NCBI GenBank assembly: GCA_014773175.1
Contig: VXCM01003467.1
Location: forward strand, 44,203-108,202
Source of the DNA: Lucifuga dentata
Lineage: Eukaryota; Chordata; Actinopteri; Ophidiiformes; Bythitidae
Length of the DNA stretch: 64,000 bases
Direction of reading: 5' to 3'
How positions within the stretch are numbered: position 1 is the stretch's first letter; every line of letters starts with the position of its first letter. Below the pieces are notes generated by a model, which was not told where the DNA came from, did not search any database, and saw only the letters and a program-made list of their open reading frames with translations. Position numbers and translations under genes: made by a program. This document shows positions 54,940-64,000 of the stretch, piece by piece.

Positions 54940-56280
54940 GAGTAGGTTAAGTGGTTTTCATTGCAGATTTTACAGATCTTGTAACCCAGAAGCTTTGGAA
55001 TAACTTCTAAAAAGTTACTTATTTCTGTGTGACTGGTTTTACTCTGAGTGATAAATAGCTTAAACATGAAAAATAACTCATATCTGCAGCCAGTTGGCTT
55101 CATCCAAAAATGAATCAAGTAAAAAAAATACCCTGGAAAGAGAAAATAAAAAGAGTCGTTTGTGTCCAAGTTCACTCTTCTGCCTGTGTGGAGTGAGCTG
55201 AAACCTTTCCGGGTCGTTAATTTACTGCGTTTCTCTCTGAATGTTGCTGCGTTTTGGGATTTTGATGCTGAGGCAGCAATATTACTGTCTGGCTTAACTT
55301 CCTTGTCTGCCATCACGATACACGTTAATTAAAGGAGCCCACTCCTCTCTGCACACACACAAACACACACGTATCCCGGGTCAGGAGGGAATTTAACCGC
55401 AACAATTAAGGCCTCAGCATTCCCAACATCCACACCCCAAAACACGCATCCTCATCTTGACCAGCACGAGCGAGGAAAAGTGACAGAAATGGAGGAAAAG
55501 GAAAACGCAGAAAAGGAGTTTCTTTCTTTTAATTCAAACCAGACTTCCGTATCTCCAGGCCGTCCGTGGCCGGTTCCACCTGAGACAAAACCCCACTCAG
55601 CACAGGATGCCGTGGAAATGAAACCCACAGTATTCGTCTCCCCAACGCTGCATATTAATCAGCATTTAATAAAAGGAAAATAAATTGCCCTCCACTCCAA
55701 ATATTATGAGTGTGACACTGCCTTTATTTTCATTTCGCTGCAGATTTTTCCTTTAAAAAAAAAAAAAAAAANAAAAAAAAAAAAAAAAAGCTAAAACAAA
55801 CAGTCATGCTGAAAGAAGGAGGGAAGGAAGAAGGAGAGGGATGGAGACGTATGACTGAGGATTCATGTATGTGTGTGAAGAAAAAATTAAAAAAAAAATC
55901 AGAAATAAAACAAACGGAGTTGATGAGTGGAGAGTTTCTGACAGGCTGGAGAGTTCAGATTGATGTTTCACAACACAAAGTTTCCATGTCGGAGCGACTT
56001 GCTGCCTTCCAAAAGTCTCCTTTTCCATGTATGAGATTAAAACAAATCACCCTTGAAAATGATTACGTTGGCTTTTAGCAGTTATGAGAGAGAGAAAACC
56101 CCCTGAATTATAGAATTATAAATTAATAATGCCACTGTGAAGTGAAAAGCTGCTGTTAGCCACCCAGACAGACCTCAGGCTGCTTTCAGAGGAAAGCAGC
56201 AAAAGAACTGAAGGTTTTTGGTTTGAATTTCACGTCCAGTTATCCTTTCTTCAGCTACTTACATGCAGACTGAACTTCAG
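54940..56280. other. Unassigned spacer with poly-A gap
   Basis: No gene supported. A-run at about 55756-55789 with N at 55772. The unique part at 55150-55680 has CGTTAATTAAAGG and GCATATTAATCAGC cores and might be conserved non-coding. Confidence 0.4.
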
Positions 56281-56814
56281 TTAAAGGACCGTACCACCCA
56301 TTTTTTATGTTTGAGCCTAATATATTCAGTTTTCATACATGTTACGTTACTGACAATCATTTCCTAAAGCATACTACTGGAATGGTGAATTAAAAATGTT
56401 TTTCCTACCTTCCAGACCTCCACTGGTTTCAGTTCATTCTGCTATTAAAATCAACTTGTTGATACTTGAAACGTTCTTGGGATAGGTAATCCATCATCAC
56501 CAACAAGACGTGTATTCAGGTTTTTTTTAGAAGTTATGTAATTTTAGTGTTTAAGCTCAATAAAAAGCGTGGAGTGAATGTATGCCTCCACCGGGGAATA
56601 TAGTCCCAAAAGAAGACCTGCATTCATGGAAAAATTTAAATGACCATGACTTCATAAGGCTGTGTAACTATTAGCAGGAGAAGAGATTTTGCAAAATATC
56701 AGGAAAGCTGAAATACGGTTTTATCCTTTGGGAAATGATTGTCAGTAATGTAACATGTATGAAAATTGAATATATTAGGCTCAAACAAGCAAAATGGGTG
56801 GTATGGTCCTTTAA
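56281..56814 (-). mobile_element. TTAA-MITE, young copy 11
   Basis: TTAA at 56281-56284 and 56811-56814. The left terminus is AGGACCGTACCACCC and the right is GGGTGGTATGGTCCT. Minus-oriented and complete, except for loss of the GTGATACACCCACC block next to GCAGGAGAA. Confidence 0.92.
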
Positions 56815-56819
56815 AAGTA

Positions 56820-57190
56820 TTATTATCACGATGGAAAATTACTGGTGAAAGTAAACTCCTGCATTTAAAATTCTGTACTTCAGTATCCAGAGTAAAAATA
56901 CCTGTCAGAGGGTGAACATGATCCTTTATATTAGAGTTTATCTGACCTTGTTTCCTCTAAAACTATAGAAATATCATCTAAATGCTTTGTGGCTCTGAGC
57001 TAAAACAAGGTTGAGATATGAGGTTATTACCTGAGTAATACTTTGAGTTTATGATGAGTTTAAAGTGACTAGTCACTGTAACTATCAGATGAATGTTAGG
57101 GAGTAAAAAGTACATCTACCTCTGTAAATGAGTGAAACAGTAGTAATACAAAAGTAGCACAAAGTGAAGGGCAAAACTCTGTACATGAGG
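56820..57190. repeat. Fish repeat of the TACTTCAGTA type
   Basis: CTGTACTTCAGTATCCAGAG, GTAAAAATACCTGTCAGAGG, TTACCTGAGTAATACTTTGA and GGAGTAAAAAGTACATCTAC are typical of a common teleost repeat with alternating AGTAxTACTxxAGTA modules, related in style to 14592-15962. Boundaries unclear. Confidence 0.4.
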
Positions 57191-57329
57191 TTATATTTAC
57201 AACGTTTTCTGATCAGATTTTACACATATCAGATGTGCATTTCAAACATGTAAGCAGTTTTTTAAAAAACAAAAACAAACATGGTATCAGATATTCTCAG
57301 ATCCTTTTGGGCCACAAGTGAGGAAATAA

Positions 57330-57917
57330 TGCTGCATTCGAGTTACCTCAGAACTTGGATTTTTCCGACCTCCTACTTGGAAAAATGCATTGGAACAGCA
57401 TTTGAAGTCGGATTCTGACAGGGAAACTTGGACCAAAATGATCTACCCCAACTATGACATCACTCAACATGGCAGCGCCATGGAAGCGAGCTTTGTGAAT
57501 GGAGATGATCAGCTAACAGGTGAATAAAGTATTTTTTCTTACGTGACATTGAAATAAAAAGATCAAAATGTATCACCATAGTAACTATCTACAGAGTATA
57601 ATAACTTTGTCATTGATATGGAAGTGTAAATCTCTGCACAAATATTTAATACTGTGATTAATATCATTAAAACAACACAACCAAACAGTCCTGTAGTCTA
57701 ACTTCACTTTAGTTAGCATTTATTACTAAGTTTANTAAAACAACACAACCAAACAGTCCTGTAGTCTAACTTCACTTTAGTTAGCATTTATTACTAAGTT
57801 TATTTAATCTTACAGTATTTATTAGCGTTAAGCCATGCTTTTTTGTTTTAATTTGGCTTGAACGGTTTGAGATTGGAAGCTGGAACTTCCGACTTTCGAG
57901 GTAACTCGAATGCAGCA
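57330..57917. mobile_element. PIF/Harbinger-like MITE with TAA duplication
   Basis: TAA (57327-57329) precedes TGCTGCATTCGAGTTACCTC. The right end is its exact complement, followed by TAA (57918-57920). The termini match perfectly for 20 bases and GGAxTTxxxCGAC-type pairing continues inward. A 3-bp TWA duplication is diagnostic of PIF/Harbinger. An assembly duplication around N 57735 adds about 64 bases. No transposase. Confidence 0.75.
57671..57799. other. Duplicated ~64 bp around N at 57735 (assembly)
   Basis: TAAAACAACACAACCAAACA...CTAAGTTTA is repeated identically before and after the N. Confidence 0.8.
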
Positions 57918-57920
57918 TAA

Positions 57921-58918
57921 ATCTGATATGTATCAGATATCTGCCAGTTGCTTGGCGACAGATCGTATCCTGATAGGAGAGTCTTGGCGATAACAGTTCA
58001 AATATATCAAATGTTTCCATCCGCATTCAAACATTTCCAACCCAACGTTCAGCCTCACTGTCACCAGTCAGAAATCAAATCAAATCGCCAGAAATCAGCA
58101 GCAGCAGCAATCCTTTCTGCAGTAGTGCTCCAGTCTTCTTCACACTTAAGTTGCTGCAGGATTTTAAAGATGCTTCTGAACACAACAGTCTGTGTAATAA
58201 TTTCTGTCTCCTTTGCAGCTGTTGCAGAATTCTGCTTTACCTCTGTTTCAGAAATTAAACCCTCATTTGTTCAGGCGAATTTTATTGAATGTGGGGAACT
58301 TAAAAAAAGAAGTAAAGAAGCTTTGCAAAAAAATCGGATATATACAAAAAAAAAAAAAAAAAANAAAAAAAAAAAAAAAAAAATCTTAATTAGGCATGAA
58401 GATCTGTCGCGTAATTGTTGCCTCAGTAAATGTACTCAGTTACTCTCTACCTCTGCCTTTGAGCAAGGCACTTAGACTCTGGGCAGCTCCCAAGTGCCAA
58501 TGTGTGAATATGCAGCAGGGCGTCAGTAGTAAAGGTCAAGTTTACCCAGTTGACTCTCGGTGGGTAAATAAAGGTCACAGTGAAAATAAATGGTTTGTAA
58601 CGGGACGTCAGTTCTGTTTTTGGAGCCGCAGGATTCAGGATCAATTCTGCCAAAGTCGTATGTGCAGCATCAAACCTGAAGCCTTTACTGTGCAGACACA
58701 TCACTTTTCATAAAGGCATCCATGACTCTGAGCAGATCCAGCACACACTGCAGCCCTGTTACCTGTGGGCTGGGCTCTCACCCCGAGGCTGAGCTCAGGT
58801 TACCTGTTTTCCTTCGTGTGAGTGTAAAGTGTGTTCTTATGCTCCTCAGAGGCCGAGATGGGAAGGAGAGTGTTTTCCCAGTGATAAAAATCATTTGGCA
58901 CCTCGCGAGGAGGCGGAG
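57921..58918. other. Spacer with possible SINE-like fragment
   Basis: Poly-A at about 58346-58383 with N at 58364. From about 58460 GAGCAAGGCACTTAGACTCT, CAAGTGCCAATGTGTGAATA and GGTAAATAAAGGTC resemble a widespread fish repeat carrying GAGCAAGGCACTTAACCC. No RNA polymerase III boxes could be placed, so it is left as a possible fragment (58460-58605). Confidence 0.35.
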
Positions 58919-60030
58919 TCACAGAATAGAACAGCATAGAACAGCACAGAATAGAACAGCACAGCATAGAACAGCACAGAACAGAACAGAACAGCACAAA
59001 ATAGAAAGCACAGCACAAAACAGCACAGCATAGAACAGCACAGCAGAACACAGTATAGAACAGCACAGCATAGAACAGCAGCACAGAACAGCATAGAATA
59101 GAAAAGCACACCATAGAATAGCAAAGCACAGAAAGCACAGCATAGATCAGCACAAAATAGAACCGCACAGCATAGCACAGAACAGCACAGAATAGAACAG
59201 CACAGCACAGAACAGCACAGTATAAAACAGCACAGCATAGAATAGCACAGAATAGCACAGAATAGAACAGCAGAGCATAGAACAGCACAGAATAGAACAG
59301 CACAGAATAGAACAGCACAGCATAGAATAGCACGGAATAGAACAGCAGAGCATAGAACAGCACAGAACAGAACAGCACAGAATAGAACAGAACAGCACAG
59401 AATAGAAAGCACAGCACAAACAGCACAGCATAGAAAAGCACAGCAGAACACAGTATAGAAAAGCACAGAACAGAACAGCACAGAACATAACAGAACAGCA
59501 GCACAGAACAGCATAGAAAAGCACAACATAGAATAGCAAAGCACAGAAAGCACAGCATAGATCAGCACAGAATAGAACCGCACAGCATAGCACAGAACAG
59601 CACAGAATAGAACAGCACAGCCCAGAACAGCACAGAATAGAACAGCACAGTATAAAACAGCACAGCATAGAATAGCACAGAATAGAACAGCAGAGCATAG
59701 AACAGCACAGAATAGAACAGCACAGCATAGAACAGCACAGAATAGAACAGCACAGCATAGAACAGCACAGAATAGAACAACACAGAATAGAACAGCACAA
59801 CATAGAATAGCACAGAATAGAACAGCAGAGCATAGAACAGCACAGAATAGAACAGCACAGCATAGAACAGCACAGAATAGAACAGCACAGCATAGCACAG
59901 AACAGAACAGAATAGAATAGCACAGTATAAAACAGCACAGCATAGAACAACACAGCATAGAACACAACAGCACAGCACAGCATAGAACAACACAGCATAG
60001 AACACAACAGCACAGCACAGAATAGAACAA
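58919..60030 (+). repeat. Pentamer-based satellite (CACAG/AATAG/AACAG)n
   Basis: About 1.1 kb of CACAG, AATAG, CATAG and AACAG pentamers, with rare CAG-less slips (GAAAGC). A higher-order period of about 418 bases is visible. A block with CAGCAGCACAGAACAGCATAG, GCATAGATCAGCACA, AACCGCACAGC and CAGTATAAAACAG occurs from about 59080 and again from about 59498. Because the unit is 5 bases, all three minus-strand frames stay open for hundreds of codons, giving cysteine/leucine/valine-rich pseudo-proteins. Confidence 0.95.
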
Positions 60031-60817
60031 AAAATTGATAAGTTAAATCAGAACTACTTCCTTGTAGTCTCAGACAGCTAAAAACAGACATTCGTGATGA
60101 CTTTAGAAAGTAAAATCGTCATAGGTCATCAAGCGTGCAGCAGAAAGTTTTTAACATTTCAACAACGAATACAAATGGAGCCTTTTTCCTACATCAAGAG
60201 ACGTGATTCTGGGTTTTCTCCAAAGGGTATTTGTATGAGGAAACCCTCCACGGCTGTTATCTTATGGAAAGATGTCTAAGCTTATAAACCCGTACTACCC
60301 AGACAGATGTCAAAAGGTTTTAGCTTGTGTTTTTCTTGTGCATTAACACTATGTACAGAAACCAAATGAGTTTATTAAAAAGTGCTAATTAGAAGTAAAC
60401 ACAGCTGATCGCCAAAATAAAGAGTCTTTGATATGAAACCGTGCTGATGTACGTCTGGCTGACGTGCGTCCATACGTCTGTGTATGAATGTGTGTTAGCA
60501 GAATAATTTGACGTTTATCCACATTTAATCTTTACTTAACCAGGAGAACCTCACTGAGACTAAAAATCTCTTTTTCAAGAGCGTCCTGGACAAAGATATG
60601 CAAAAATGACAAAGTTACAGACAAATAACATGAAACATAAATGATCACAATAACAAGATTACTTGTACCATATAAAGTAAGAAAGTTGACATTAAAATTT
60701 TTCATAGAAATAATTTCCTAAAAACACACTATAATCAGACCATAAGAGCAGCAGCAACACTAAACAAAACAACAAAAACCGCTAACATTCCCCACGTCCA
60801 CATTTTCATGATGATGC
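60031..60817. other. Spacer with retroelement tail-like motif
   Basis: No gene supported. On the minus strand 60518-60595 reads TTGTCCAGGACGCTCTTGAA, AAAGAGATTTTTAGTCTCAG and CCTGGTTAAGTAAAGATTAA. This matches the ending AGAGATTTTTAATCTCA...CCTGGTTAAATAAAGG of a common fish LINE 3' UTR. It is likely a short retroelement remnant. Confidence 0.45.
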
Positions 60818-60950
60818 ATTAAAGGACCATACTGTCCATTTTGCATGTTTGAGCCTAATATATTCAATTTTCATACATGTTCNGCATTAAAGGACCATAC
60901 TGTCCATTTTGCATGTTTGAGCCTAATATATTCAATTTTCATACATGTTC
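60816..60950. other. Duplicated ~67 bp around N at 60883 (assembly)
   Basis: GCATTAAAGGACCATACTGT...ACATGTTC is identical before and after the N, so the MITE left end is counted twice. Confidence 0.85.
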
Positions 60951-61598
60951 AAGCAATTCAAGTGATACACCCACCTTAAAAATCCATGTTTCTCCTGCTA
61001 ATAGTTACACAGCTTTATCAAGTCACGGTCATTTAAATTTTTCCATGAATGCAGGTCTTCTTTTGGGGCTGTATTCCCTGGTGGAGGCATACAGCACAAA
61101 GCATACTACTGGAACGGTGAATTAAAAATGTTTTTCCTACCTTCCAGACCTCCATTGGTTTCAGTTCATTCTGCTATTAAAATCAACTTGTTGATACTGT
61201 AAACGTTCTTGGGATAGGTAATCCATCATCACCAACAAGACGTGTATTCAGGTTTTTTTAGAAGTTATGTAATTTTAGTGTTTAAGCTCAATAAAAAGCG
61301 TGGAGTGAATGTATGCCTCCACCGGGGAATATAGTCCCAAAAGAAGACCTGCGTTTATGGAAAAATTTAAAGGACCGTGACTTCATAAGGCTGTGTAACT
61401 ATTAGCAGGAGAAACATGGATTTTTAAGGTGGGTGTATCACTTGAATATTTGATTTTGAAAGATTAAGAGATTTTGCAAAATATCAGGAAAGCTGAAATA
61501 TGTTTTATCCTTTGGAAAATGATTGTCAGTAATGTAACATGTATGAAAACTGAATATATTAGGCTCAAACATGCAAAATGGCCAGTATGGTACTTTAA
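60819..61598 (+). mobile_element. TTAA-MITE, young copy 12 (chimeric fold-back)
   Basis: TTAA at 60819-60822 opens a plus-oriented left part (to GGTGGAGGCATACAGCAC, about 61095). It then switches directly to a minus-oriented copy from AAAGCATACTACTGGAACGG to the terminus GCCAGTATGGTACT with TTAA at 61595-61598. The result is a left end plus two inverted interiors. It is best explained by deletion between two oppositely oriented neighbouring copies. It also has an assembly duplication at N 60883 and a small loss after it. Confidence 0.85.
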
Positions 61599-62050
61599 GT
61601 CTACATTTAAAAGTATCAATATTTCCATCGCATCTTGACTTATTAAGAAGCTTAAACTGTTACATGTCAAATATAAAGGCGAGCACAGGCCTGAAGTGAG
61701 GGATTAGCTGCATAACACCAACACCTTTGCCCTTTTGCACACACACAGCCTGAATGTGTAATGTGTCCTAATGGTGGAGGTAAACTGAATACTTAAGCTC
61801 GGCACACATCGGTCTCCATATCTTCACACACAGCCACCTACATCGCCGCTCCACCTGCCAAACCACATGGCTGAATGAGCCTATGAGACGCACAGAGCGC
61901 TTACTGTATGTACGGCCTTCGCTACGCCACCGCTCACTCGCCACGGCGAAGGGGGGGGGGGGNGGGGGGGGGGGGGGGGGGGGTGTTCCTATGACAGGGG
62001 GGCCAGTGTTACTGTTACCTTCAGCCTCAGTTCAATCGAGATTAAAAATT
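61599..62050. other. Spacer with poly-G gap
   Basis: No gene. G-run at about 61951-61983 with N at 61963. Confidence 0.6.
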
Positions 62051-62440
62051 CAAGCGTTATTCTGTGAGGGGTTAATTGGGACGGGTCATATTCTTGTGTA
62101 TCCTCATATAAGAGCTAATTTGGGAATTATTTGGGTTTAAAAAATTGCCTGTATAATATAATGTTATATTTTGCTGGTGATGCATTGGTGATCTATTTAT
62201 ATGTATCTTTTGCTGTATTGTTGTCTTTGTTTTTGTCTGTTGCTTGCTATAGGACTGAATTGATAATGGGTATTTCATAGTTCTTCTTGTATTAATGTCA
62301 TTTTAACAGATTTTAGGGTGCCTTTTTTTTAAACACCTGGCCAGATGAAAATTAACCTTTTGGGCTCATTTACAGTTTCCTGTTTATCAATCAGCATTGT
62401 ACCTGACAAACTAATAAATGAAATGAAATGAAATTTTGAT
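62051..62440 (+). mobile_element. Possible LINE 3' end with ATGAA tail
   Basis: A T-rich, stop-filled stretch ends GCATTGTACCTGACAAACTA then ATAAATGAAATGAAATGAAA. A short tandem tail after ATAA is typical of non-LTR retrotransposon 3' ends. The preceding sequence (TTTTTGTCTGTTGCTTGC and AACAGATTTTAGGGTGCC) would be its UTR. No coding part is present. Confidence 0.35.
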
Positions 62441-64000
62441 TTAGTTTTTTTTTTAAGTTTTGGATATTGTTTAAGTGAAATTAATTTTTTGCGTGCTACT
62501 TTATAGTTAATATTGATCACTAACATTACTACAGTATTTCCATTATTGTTTCACATTTCTATATATGTAACAATGTCTTAGAGAAGTATAATCACATGTG
62601 CAGACTAGATGGTTTTGTTTGAAAAAGAAGGAGATTGAGTATGTGATGTGAATAAGCTTTTGACCATGTAATATGGATTTTAGATTATCAGTAAAGACCA
62701 ATATCTGATCAAACTTTGTGGATTTTTTTGACTTTTATTTGTACATAAATATTTTTCTCAATTTTGTTTTTGGACATTTTCTAAACTAAAGTTTGGTTCA
62801 TTTATTCAGCTGGACTTTCCTGTGGATTATAAACAGAACTGGAATGTTTGGAATAATTTACTTGGACATGAGTCAGAACACGTCGATCACTAATAAGCAG
62901 CCTTAGAATGGGGACTGTGGTGAAACGGTAAAACACTCCGCTGCTCTCTCCGTGTTTCATTCCTTTCTGAAACCGACACCTCTGTCTCAACCTTCCATGT
63001 TCCCCCGAGTGGCAATATTTGAATCCTCAGACGGCGCTGCAGTATCAGCTCCTTCCTGAAACAAGCCGACGCTGTCTCCACCCGTCCCTCTCTGTGCACG
63101 ATGAAAAAGACGTCAGAGGACATTCCTGCATTCCTGGGTGTTAGATGCTGCTTTAATAACAGCCCCAGAGACAGAAAGACAATCCCGTCTTCATCTCATT
63201 CTCGCTGCACGTCTCCATCTTTCTTTCTCCCTTTTCTGTCTGGCAAATCGGTCAAATGTAAGCCATGTAACAGAGCATGGCTGCATCAGGAATGCCAGAG
63301 TGTTTACCTGGCACGCTATTCTTCAACAGTCACGCCCCCCCCCCCCCCCCNTGGCCTTCGGTATGGCCAAGCCGTGAGGTGGGGGTCAGCAGAGGTAAGC
63401 AGGAAGTAACTGGAGATTTTTTAATTATGAGCCTCAGTGGTGCGATGAGCAGCTCAACGCCAGGAAGCCTAAGCAAACCTGACTTTATTGTGATTCCTGG
63501 GTTTTACCGACGAAGCTTGAAGGCAAGGGTTTTCCAGCTAAATCAGAAATCGGGGCAGCTGAAGAACAGCGTGTAGCATCCATGATAATTAAGACCCTGT
63601 GGATTCACCCTAAATAATGTGAAATCTTACTGGCACAGAGAAAACTGAAGACTGAAATATGAAGCAGCAAGCTTTCTCTGTCCAGAGAAATTTGGATGCT
63701 TCAGACCTCTTCATCATCTCCATTTATCTGCGTTTTCTATCTAGGTCAGAGGAAAGTGCAGCCTGCTAACGTTGCTTTATATGATTTCTGCATGATGATT
63801 TACAAAACGAATTAAAGTGTGTGTAGCAGCTGTCACATGACCCATAAATGCAACAACTGATAATGTTGTAACTGCTGGTTATTATTGTAACAAGGCGTTT
63901 TTAATCTGTTAGGATGTTTTCGTATGATGAGCGCTAAGCAGTGAACCGAAGCCGGTTGACGCAACCTCTGAGCGCATCGCTGCTCGGATTCTCCAAAAAA
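62441..64000. other. Unassigned terminal spacer
   Basis: No gene supported. C-run with N at 63351. The unique part at about 62900-63340 and 63380-63600 has small open frames on both strands but no splice-flanked exon that I trust. Confidence 0.5.

Noticed and set aside
58891..60091. Very long minus-strand open frames (up to 379 codons) rich in C, L, V, A, F
   Set aside because: They are the translation of a pentamer satellite whose unit lacks stops on that strand; several frames are open at once, and composition follows the repeat exactly.
62900..62990. tRNA-derived SINE (GGTGAAACGGTAAAAC-type start)
   Set aside because: No A box and B box at correct spacing could be found.

Overview
This window looks like ray-finned fish (teleost) nuclear DNA, most likely intergenic or deep-intronic. 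It shows no continuous gene, no operon-like packing and no rRNA or tRNA. It is full of CA/GA/poly-A microsatellites, compact non-autonomous DNA transposons with TTAA, TA or TWA target sites, and LINE 3' tails of the kind common in teleosts. No host gene can be named. Coding-like pieces are a LINE C-terminal tail (6077-6370, minus), a frameshifted Myb/SANT-like exon in a transposon (39068-39349, plus), a possible transposase N-terminus (47990-48067, minus) and one unassigned 53-nt exon candidate with good splice sites (53934-53986, minus).

The dominant component is one MITE family, called TTAA-MITE here. I count 12 young-subfamily copies and 4 older ones, together roughly 8 kb. The termini are about 88-bp inverted repeats beginning AGGACCATAC, flanked by TTAA. 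Plus orientation means the interior motif GTGATACACCCACC reads on the given strand. TTAA plus an AGG terminus resembles Kolobok/T2-type elements rather than piggyBac; this is an inference from the ends, since no transposase is present. One copy has jumped into another at a TTAA whose empty version is visible in sister copies, so the target-site duplication is shown directly.

Layout. 0-11 kb: AT-rich spacer, a palindrome-bearing MITE remnant, TA-flanked MITEs (4.2 kb; 5.8-6.5 kb with a LINE nested inside), and homeobox-site-rich blocks that may be conserved non-coding DNA. 11-12.7 kb: a triple nest of TTAA-MITE, Tc1-like MITE and a second TTAA-MITE. 14.6-16 kb: a TACTTAAGTA-type fish repeat carrying an 82-bp minisatellite. 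19.6-27 kb: three TTAA-MITEs and dispersed families B and C. 28.5-33.4 kb: three further terminal-inverted-repeat elements. 34.9-38.6 kb: four TTAA-MITE or other TIR elements, including two TTAA-MITEs sharing one TTAA. 38.9-39.7 kb: an element with a Myb/SANT-like exon. 41-45 kb: local duplications. 45.6-47.7 kb: an old TTAA-MITE broken by piggyBac-like and hAT-like insertions. 50-57 kb: more TTAA-MITEs and repeat-family copies. 57.3-57.9 kb: a Harbinger-like MITE. 58.9-60 kb: a pentamer-based satellite. 60.8-61.6 kb: a chimeric TTAA-MITE.

The assembly itself leaves a signature. Single Ns sit either in homopolymers or between two identical copies of about 60-67 bp, which look like unmerged contig overlaps. 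Sequence lengths and reading frames across them should not be trusted.
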